DNA of 64,000 nucleotides from contig NW_019091474.1 of the NCBI RefSeq assembly GCF_001949145.1, forward strand, positions 823,343 to 887,342. Reading direction: 5' to 3'. How positions within the stretch are numbered: the stretch's first letter is position 1; each line of letters starts with the position of its first letter. The position numbers and the translations under genes are program-made. The notes below the pieces were generated by a model. That model saw only the letters and a program-made list of their open reading frames with translations, searched no databases and had not been told where the DNA came from. The DNA is from Acanthaster planci (taxonomy: Eukaryota > Echinodermata > Asteroidea > Valvatida > Acanthasteridae). Positions 28,701-39,000 of the stretch are shown here, one piece after another.

Positions 28701-31700
28701 TGGTCATTTCTTTTGTTATGGCATGCAGCTTAAATTTAAATACGAATCCCACCTGGACTTATTTTTCAAAGCAGGCATATAGAAAAGCCATTACGTGCAC
28801 TGTGGGTCCGTAGCATCGCACGTGATATGCAGTTATTCCCTACGAGATGAGCCTGGACTGATGTAAACGTACTGTCATCGCAAGGACCAATACAGAATAT
28901 GAAAATACATTCTATCTCAACACACTGGTGAATGAACGGCAGCGTCTGATCAGAAGTTGCAGGGCATCAAAATTTGTCCCAGGTCATTAGTCGGTGACCT
29001 TTGCTTGCTTACATATTGATTTTCTTTGTGGCCTTTACAGAGTCTGGACGGAGGACTTGGTAGGATGCGAGAAACCTGTCTTCAACGGAGACAATACCGT
29101 GACGTGTCGCTGTACCCACCTGACAACATTTGCCGTTATCGGCAAGGTGAGTTGGGACCACCCAATTCGCATAAAACCAGGAAAAGTCACAAATTAACAT
29201 TACCTTTAAACCTCTCAAACCTGATTATATCTCTGAAAACCGTCCTTGTTAACTTGGTCTTAGCTGACCTGCTATCTATTATTTTCTGCACTACAAACAG
29301 TAAAAATAATTGGTACGCTGGTAGACTGTGATTTTACTAAAAAGTGAAAGGTGTGCGTGAACGAGCGTAGTCACACGTTATTACCAACAACTTATAGTCT
29401 AAAACTCGGGCTAAAATACCAAATAGCGATTATTTCGAGAACTATTTACGTCTGGTACCACTGCGACCACGTGACAAAAACGAGATTTATTCCTCCCGAG
29501 CCTTTTTATTTCCGAAACTGACTGGCATTTTCCGAACTCATGTTGTTAATAGTCGGGAGCTGTCGATAATAACTGCGAACATATTTGGGTGTGTTTAAAT
29601 AATGCTTCAATTTTCTGATTTCCCAACGTGCATCATAAATCAAAAACTGCAGTTCCTCTGTTTCTCTTAGTATTTTTGGCATATTGGTCGCCACTTTTAT
29701 CCAATTTTGAATGTGCTGACGCTTGCAAAAATAACTCACGTGTTTGTGCTGCATCTAAAAGGGAGTAACCCTGTAGACATGACGTCACACGTTAATTAAT
29801 TCAAGAGAAAATTGTTACTTGCCTTGTAACTGAAAAGCAGGGCACCGTTCTACCAGTAAGGGACGCTAGGATGGAGTCGATAACTTCATCTATCTAACTT
29901 CATTAATTTTAAATTTCTTTCAACAATGTAACGAGCCAACACGTCGGCTTGCGCACATGATTTGACACGTCGGTTCTTTCGTGTATTGGCCGCAGTAGAC
30001 TGGGGTCGTTACTTACTGACCATGCCTTTGCTTTCGAGGTTAACGAGGTTCGCCTGTCCAGTTCCCTTAAAACGAAACGGGAAACCAGCACACATACCTT
30101 TTATCAACCTGGGTCGACTTCGCTAGCGGAAGTTCAACTGTGGTCTAGATACCAAACCCTAAATTATACTTCTAAAAGTATATCTTCGTTTAAAATCTAT
30201 GTACGAATCTTGTGCACCCAGGTTCAAATTTCGACATGTTTAATGGGTTTTGATATCCTATTCTCTTCACAGGCAAATGACCTTTTTCTGTTTTGCATAA
30301 TAAAATTTCAGAATGATCGTACAAGCTGGAAGAATATGCTTGTGTTCCGATCTGGCTTCATTTTGTTTTACTCTCCTAAACACCACGCTCAATAATAGAA
30401 TAATAAATGTGACACGCAGTAAAGGTACCAGACTATTCCACACCTCACCAATATATAACGTCTCAGAAACGGAGATAGGCAAGGCACCTTGCGAGGGCGA
30501 GGTTTACGCTCGCCTTGTTGGGACGAAAAACGCCATCTTTTGTTCACCTTTGTCACACAAGTACTTTAAAACCACACGAAACAATAGCTCTCTTTAACAT
30601 TCAAGCACACTGCCACCCGAAACACGCAAAGAGTGAATACTTACCATTCTGTGATCCATCCCACCTGGCCACTTCATTCCAGAGGGCAGTAGCCCGTGCT
30701 CAACTCGATATTGCCCACACATTGACGTGCATGTTGACCATGATGTCTCAGTCTTATCGGTGAACTGACATGTCAGGCCACACTTCCAAAAGATCATATC
30801 CCTTCGCTCCTTTTCAGTTTCGATAAACCCTGTGCAAAACGTAAAATCCTGTATCCTCTATAGCGGTGTGACTGTCGAGATTCGATCTCGGATACAGCTC
30901 TTGGAGGTTCAATTTGCAATGAACTGTTTCTTGTGCCCGCGTATCGTTTACTTGAACATATCAGAAAACATATATGTGTAATACAAACTTGGCTACGTCT
31001 GGGTACCATTATAACTGCACCTGACTCTATCTAGCATCCGTTTCGGGTTTGAACCACGGACGTATATAAAAAACCTGGACTTGCAACGCCTTTGTATGGA
31101 AAAGAAGCCAACCAGCGGCCATTTTACCGAGCCGAATACAAAAGCGTGGGTTGGCTCCTTTCTATTGACGTCAAGAAGAACAAATGTGGGCATTGCCAGG
31201 AAAGTTTTGTATTCGGCTCGGTAAAATGGCCGCAAGTGGATTCAATGACCCTATAAGCTGATTAAGGGCATTGCGAGTCCAGATTTTGTTATACACGTCC
31301 GTGGTTTGAACGCACATTAGGGTATTTTGCAAACCTTGACTTCGTCTCGTGGCCGGCTTATGAGGGTCGGTATCAGGCTTTTTCAAATTTCTTAGCCCTC
31401 AGAAATCGAAACATCTACCCTGGAACCACATTTGTAATCATTTTTATTTGGTTTCAACACTAAACACCTCAATATGATCCCAGTTGCCCAAAATGAAGCT
31501 GTGTCGAAAACGAGGCTGATATTTTGAAAATCGTCTCTACTGGGCAAATATGAGCCAACGAAATGTGTTGTACCTGATGCAACTATTCACCGCTTGCTGT
31601 TAATTACAGCAAAATGTAAAGTTTAAAATTTCAAGAAAACTGAATTCTTTGTTTCAGGCGTTCACAAATCATGCCAAAATGTAAATAAATTACTCTTCAC

Positions 31701-33024
31701 GAAAAGAGCTTTATAAAAAACACTAGTTTTGCCCACCCTTTTACTACTTCTCGACTTTATTTTCGCAAAATACATTAGGAATGGGCCTAATCCTACCCAT
31801 GAAAACATTTGTGTAGTACTGTTATTTCTCAAAAGTGAAAAAGACTTCAACTTCATGTAATGAAACAGCTGCTTACATGGCACAAACTCACGTTGCTCGC
31901 GTTACGTATAAATTAACCTCAAAATCGAACATGCGCAGTTCAAACTCTCCCGCTGATACATAGGGGTACTTTGCACATACAGCTAGCTCTGTGATTGTGC
32001 ATGTCATAAGCTCACACTGCGTTGTCTTATAGAGGTTTTGCGCGGCAGCCATCTTCCCGGTCAGTGTTTTTGGTCCATAGGAATACACATGAAAAATAGA
32101 CCTCCTGCGCATATCCCTCATAACAAAAGCACTGACCAGGAAGATGGCTGCCGTGCTTTATATAACCTCTATAGTTACCAGCAAGTGCTACGCGTGCGCG
32201 CTGTGACGAGAGATTGCAAGCTACCTGCAGCCTCAAACATGTACATTTACATGTACATGTATCGTATTAACTGCACGTACCCTAAAAACTTTCGTACAAA
32301 CGGTATAGATCGCTGCAGAAGCAGAGCAAGTCATCGTTCAGGTGAACAGATTCTAACATTCTTTTGCATACGGTTTCTATCCCTGTGTCTCTCGCAGTAC
32401 AACACAAGAGGAAAATTACCGGATCTCCTGCTGGTTGTACTGGTAATTTACCTGGTTCTTATAGTAACAACCTTTGGCCTTCTACTTTATGCAAATAGGT
32501 AAGGAAGACCCGCCCCACAGCATATTTTAATACATTTATATGTTGAAAGTTGAAAATGACATTAGAAGCCACTCCTACCCACAACATGTAGCATTAACGT
32601 TTTTGTGTAGGGCTTGGAATGAAGCTCATAGCTCCTCTTAATACTACTTTATTTCCAAATACAGTGAAAAAGAAGTGAAGCACGAGTTAATTTTCCAAAC
32701 ATTTTTTTCCTTTCCTTCCTGTCCAGAAAATTTGATTCAGATCGTGCCTCAGTAGTATTGTGTTTCCTAGCAACACTTTTTGTTGGTCACGTGACACTCG
32801 TTGCTGGAATCTACGCAATAGATAGCATGGTAAGAAGTAATTGGCTTGGGCCGGGGAGCAACCCTTAATTTCTTTGAGATTTCTAACAAATGACTTGGGT
32901 CATACGTAATTGCTTTCCAGAGGCCCATGAAGAGTGCACATACACACAAAATGTCTATGCCTTTGTCGCAATTAGCTATCCACAGTACTTCGCTTGTTTG
33001 CTTTGTTTTGGGGTGTTTTTTGGG

Positions 33025-33093
<69 letters not shown>

Positions 33094-36000
33094 TNNNNNN
33101 NNNNNNNNNNNNNNNNNNNNNNNNNNNNNNNNNNNNNNNNNNNNNNNNNNNNNNNNNNNNNNNNNNNNNNNNNNNNNNNNNNNNNNNNNNNNNNNNNNNN
33201 NNNNNNNNNNNNNNNNNNNNNNNNNNNNNNNNNNNNNNNNNNNNNNNNNNNNNNNNNNNNNNNNNNNNNNNNNNNNNNNNNNNNNNNNNNNNNNNNNNNN
33301 NNNNNNNNNNNNNNNNNNNNNNNNNNNNNNNNNNNNNNNNNNNNNNNNNNNNNNNNNNNNNNNNNNNNNNNNNNNNNNNNNNNNNNNNNNNNNNNNNNNN
33401 NNNNNNNNNNNNNNNNNNNNNNNNNNNNNNNNNNNNNNNNNNNNNNNNNNNNNNNNNNNNNNNNNNNNNNNNNNNNNNNNNNNNNNNNNNNNNNNNNNNN
33501 NNNNNNNNNNNNNNNNNNNNNNNNNNNNNNNNNNNNNNNNNNNNNNNNNNNNNNNNNNNNNNNNNNNNNNNNNNNNNNNNNNNNNNNNNNNNNNNNNNNN
33601 NNNNNNNNNNNNNNNNNNNNNNNNNNNNNNNNNNNNNNNNNNNNNNNNNNNNNNNNNNNNNNNNNNNNNNNNNNNNNNNNNNNNNNNNNNNNNNNNNNNN
33701 NNNNNNNNNNNNNNNNNNNNNNNNNNNNNNNNNNNNNNNNNNNNNNNNNNNNNNNNNNNNNNNNNNNNNNNNNNNNNNNNNNNNNNNNNNNNNNNNNNNN
33801 NNNNNNNNNNNNNNNNNNNNNNNNNNNNNNNNNNNNNNNNNNNNNNNNNNNNNNNNNNNNNNNNNNNNNNNNNNNNNNNNNNNNNNNNNNNNNNNNNNNN
33901 NNNNNNNNNNNNNTACTTCAGATATGACCTTATCATCTTTGCTCTTGCTAAATTTCCCAGGATGCCTGTCGCGCCGTGGCCTTACTTCTCCATTACTTTC
34001 AGCTGTCTTACTCCTTTTGGATGTTGGCCCAAGCTGTGCAACTATTGCTCAAGGTGAGGGGGGAGTAGGGGTTTGTTCTCAAACCTGCATTCGGTTGAAT
34101 TGAACAAAGATTTAAAAAAAAAGTCCATGGATCCCTATTTCTGTTTTTAATTTGCCCCATTCAAATTTCAAAATATGTTTCATTCTTTTTCCGGACAAAC
34201 GTTTGAAGTATATAGGTACTTGATCAATGAATTAACACCCACATTAGACTGAGAGCAGAAGTTCTTGGACAAATCGTTATATCATTGAAGTTGTTATACA
34301 TAATTTTGTCACATGTTGCTCGTTCCTTTTGTATTCAATTTATGAAAATGTGAATGTGCTTTTCATTATACCACAAATGTAACTGAGCCAGCTACAAAAC
34401 GTCATTAAAAATAAATGATTACATGATTTACGTTTTATTATAATAAAAATATCCAGGCATTGATAACATCAACATAATACAGGTTTTGTATATCCCAGCC
34501 ACGGGTCATCAAGGACTGCTATATGACTGACATTTATTGAAATCTGATGGCGTGATTGAAGATTTATTGTAGTTCGACACAACGTGTGATGTTTAGGCTA
34601 CTGTCAATTCACACTACATAGTCGTGCACGCTTAATAAAAAAAGTCTGGTGCTCTACGCGAGAAAGTCATAAACATTTTATAAGACTGATACTGCCTATT
34701 TTAATGACAGAATAATTGTGTTTTTATTCCGCTTCACTGCCCTTATAAGATGACGTACAAGACGACAGAATCGAGCACCGTGGCTCAGTTCATAGCCCTG
34801 GGGTGGATCACGCCTCTGTTTGTCGTTGCAGGCACCGCCGGCTTTAAGGTTGAAGTATACGGCAGAGGAAACTAGTAAGTGTGCAACAAATCATCGTTTA
34901 GTGAAAAGTCACTTCGTTAATCTGAGGTGACTAAAACCCGAGTGTTATTATTATTTTTCTTAATGTTGCTCCATCTTGGATCTAGATTTTCAAACGATGA
35001 TACAATGTCACTATACAGAAGTGTATTTCTGTAAACTTAACAATGTTTTTTGTCATTTATACGCTTTACCATCTGATTTAAACAACCTAAGCTGTTTGGT
35101 TTTGACGACGTATAAGTCGTTTATACAAGATGGCAAGTCGCTAATATGACACAGAGTCGTTTAAACGTAATAGCAAGTCGTTTGAACGTCTGAAACGTAT
35201 TTTCAGATGACGGCATTCTTTTCCAATTTCTTATAAATTAAGGAGGTGGACAAGCCTTGGTCTAATTTGATAAAAAAAGATACAAGTACCTGACTTTATC
35301 CGATTTCGTACAAACTGGGTGCTGAAAATTGCTTTAGTTCCGGAAAATCTTTTCGATTGATTCACTTTACAGCTGTGCACTTCCCTTGGGGTCCGGCATT
35401 TCGTATGCAGTTATTGTTCCTGTAACCTTAATAGGAGCCGTAAGTACATTGTATATTTCACACGAATATCCGTGTACATAATCCCGTTGAAACGTCATGT
35501 GATGCGCTCGCGATGACTTTGATGTGCGCATGTCTTAAGCTATACTGTTCCTCCAACCATAGAAATGTGTGGATTGTAGACTGGCCCCCTAAAATGAAAT
35601 AAGCTATATCGTGTTTCTATTGCCAATCTAACGTATAGAATATACACATGGATTAATCTGTGGTTTAGGAACGGTTTTGATAATTTTTCTCAGTACTTTT
35701 GCGGTCATAGCGAAGAAAGGAAATCAAATGAAAAGGAATCGCCCCTGTTTTGTGTATAACCTGAATCTTTGTTCTCTCTTTTCCAGACAAATTTTGTATG
35801 TTTATTCTACGCATTTTACGGTTATCACTGTCTAAAGAAATCCGACAAGAAGTGCCTTGGCCAGATGGGTAAAATCTTGTAAGTGCCAAAATAATCTGTG
35901 TAACTTCTAGTAAATTATATTTTAACTATCTGCGAAATGTCCCAGGTGCCGGTGCAGAAATCGACTAGACTGACCGAATCAGACTTTGTGTATTCCTCTG

Positions 36001-39000
36001 CCAGGAGAGTTTTTAGAGTTTCCCTGTGCAGATGGAGCTGGATTATAGTAAAATCAATGAAAATTCGTGTGACATATACTACAGGTTATCCAAATTAGAC
36101 CTGTGAACCCGATTGCTGCAACTTGGTAGAACACGGGTTTTATGCAACGATGTGCATGTACATTGTACATATATTTACGTGCACTGTTTGCAACTGTGTT
36201 GCTATATAGCTGTGGCATCATCGTCAGATCTGAAGATATCCTAAACTCACTCTGTTCCCCTTCATTTCCAGACCCAACATCCGTGCATGTTTGATCGTTC
36301 TCCCGGTTGAGATCTGTGAGTGGCTATTTTCGTCCTTGTCCACTGAGTTCGAGCTCGTCGTCTTTGACGTCTTCTGGTTTCTCTCCGCTCTGTCAATGGT
36401 ATGTACATGTAATGTATGCACAGTGCACGAGCGGGTACCTGGCACCCAGAATAGCACAGAATGTACATGCAGCTAGACACACTGCATTTATTAGAAAATT
36501 TCATGCAAATACTGTATTAAAACACTAATTAGTGTGCAGTGTAAAAGCTGATGAAGGAAAGTGTGCTCTTTGAGGCAACAGTTGTTCCCACTGAGGGAAA
36601 CATTCTGCAAACTTTATCCGCCCCCGTGTGACTGAAGGTCTAGTGTTTTTGAAAACAAAAATAAGACGTGGTCCATATTCTAAACTCCAGAAATGCCGGA
36701 CACGCCATGCACAGCTGTGGGCTCGAGCAAAATTTCTTTTGTGAAGGAAAAACGCAGGCGAAGTTACGATAACAATAATGCCCAGGTGTCCTATCTGGTT
36801 CGTAAGTGTGGCGTATAAACCACGCCCACTGCATGCACAAACGGTTACGTTGACCTTGGAACCGGAAGTTAACGTGCAAAGTTCGTGTTCGTCCAATGGG
36901 AGCCTGCAATGAGTGGCGCGTCCGCGTGTATGACGAAGTCACGAACCGGCCGGGTTGTGTTTTCTCTTTCGAACACAGTTACTCCGATGTTGCCCTAACA
37001 TCAATGGGGGTGATATTTGTGAATGGCACCTACAAATAAGTTTGAAACAGTGCAGTCGAAAGCAAAGGGCAGTAAACGTTCGTCTTGAGGCGGCAAATAT
37101 TTGCTGGACGAAAAGGAATTTCTACGCTTTGTAGTTCCATGGCAACGACCACTGATGCCTGATCAGAATGGAAACAAAATTACAACGGTGCCATTTCACC
37201 ATTCATAATCGCTTTCTTAAAAAAAGTAATAATCCCTTGCTGCAGTAAAAAATGAAGAATTCTTTGTGACTCCAATATTTTATTTAGACTTTGAACAAGG
37301 CCGGTACATACTTCGCGCGAAAGAGAAACGAAAGCGTACTTGCCACGTCAGATCAATTATTTGCTTTGCGAATTCGTAATAGTTGAACAAATTTCAACTC
37401 GAGCGACATTTCGCTGCAATTTTTTCGTGACGTCAAATTTGCTTCGCTTTTGCATTCGCCTGTAGCATGAACCGGCCTTAACTCGATAACAGTGCGATAG
37501 TTTTTATTCTTTTAACTCTGATTAAAACACACAGGGCATTCTCGTCCTCATCTTCTACGGAATTGGTAGCTCGGAGGTGAGCAAATTGTTCTTTTTTTTT
37601 CACCTTAAAATGGGAGACATGCATGGGCTTTAATCTTTGCCTTCGGCAATTCGTATAATTTGCGAGATTAAAACGAAATCGTTGTAAGAATAGTATATCC
37701 CTTCTCTTTAACCGAGATATATTCACACGCGTGGCTGCCATCTGGAATATTCGCACAAACTGTGTTCCACTCTACATGTTCGTAATATATAGGCCACCCG
37801 TGCCGCGTGGCAGACCTTCTTAGTGGTAGTGCCTGTGATAAAGAACGCTACTACATGTATCACCATTTAGGGGAATTTTTAAGCACTTCTCAGTGAGTTA
37901 CGGGCAAAGCAGACAGTTATAAAACTACTCGAAACGAGGTTAAAGGGCCAATCATGGTGCAAGTTAGAAGTCACATAATACAAAAGAGGCAGACATCACA
38001 GAGATTTATCCCATCTATTTGTCTGCTCACAGTTCACTTGAATTGTGAAAGACTGCGATTGGAAGGGAGGCTGATTACAGATAGCAGGGGAAGCATCGGG
38101 GAGAGAGAGAGAGATATGAAGTACGTAGGAAAACGTGAAGAATATGTCACACTACTGGCCATGTATTAGGACAGCCAGGCCTGGGCAGCATGCGACTACC
38201 CACCATTTTAAAGCGAAATGTCATGTTCCAAGCCTGCTGGTAATATATTACAGTAGGCACATGCATTGCGTAACAGCCTCTACATATCAAAACTTAAAAG
38301 CCTCGTTTCTTGACAGCTGTGCGCAGTCAGATCGGGCGAGAGACTGAGTAGGATGCTTGGAAATTCGGATCGTTTCATTTCGTTCAACGTTTTTTGCGGC
38401 TGGGAACAGGTTGTCGAGGAGTATGAGAAGCATTTCGGACCCTGCTGCTGCCTGCGGCACAAGAAGAGCTCGGCGGTGCGGGACTCGCCTCGGCCGGGCT
38501 GGCGGGACGAGATCAGCCAGATCAGCCAGTACCGGGAGGCCAGCTCCATCCTGCGGGACATGGACAGCACGGCCACGGTGACCGGTACCAACGGCACCAA
38601 CGCCATGCCCGGCTGCAGCGGCATCAACAACGGTGGGCTAGAGATGGATGACGTGCTGGAGCGTGGCCACGAGCTGAACGACGTCTCGGGCGCCAACAAC
38701 CTGAGCGCCAGTCTGTCATCCTCTTTCAAATTAAAGGTAACCATTCCCTATTCAGAGCCGGGTTATGTTTAAATATCAGTGTTACGTTGGCCCAACTCCA
38801 CCCAAGGCATCGACAGGAATACCGTACCTGTACTGTCCCAGAAGGTTTGAAGCTTTCTCTGGAAATCGAGGAGTGGAGTACAACTTCAACAACTGTGTGC
38901 GTTTTATGACACACTGTGGTCAGCCTATGATCAGATTTCATGGACCATCGAAATTTTTCGTTGATCTCCCAAATATTTGTAGGCTCGAGGCAGAGTGCCG

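Larger units (their letters stand above)
29147..32397. other. aGPCR intron of 3.3 kb
   Basis: Carries two palindromic TIR elements (31048-31310 and 32029-32172). No other gene-like sequence seen. Confidence 0.55.
32830..33960. other. aGPCR intron with microsatellite and gap
   Basis: Between TM2 and TM3. Contains (TTG)n at about 33024-33091 and an 819-base gap. The phase and protein join across it, so no exon need be missing. Confidence 0.7.

Noticed and set aside
32767-34103. Very long open frames of 345-389 codons on both strands
   Set aside because: They consist of the N gap and the TTG microsatellite (polyL, polyC, polyV, polyQ); no real coding content apart from the separate TM3 exon.
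38280-38744. 154-codon minus-strand frame
   Set aside because: Shadow of the G/C-rich aGPCR tail exon.
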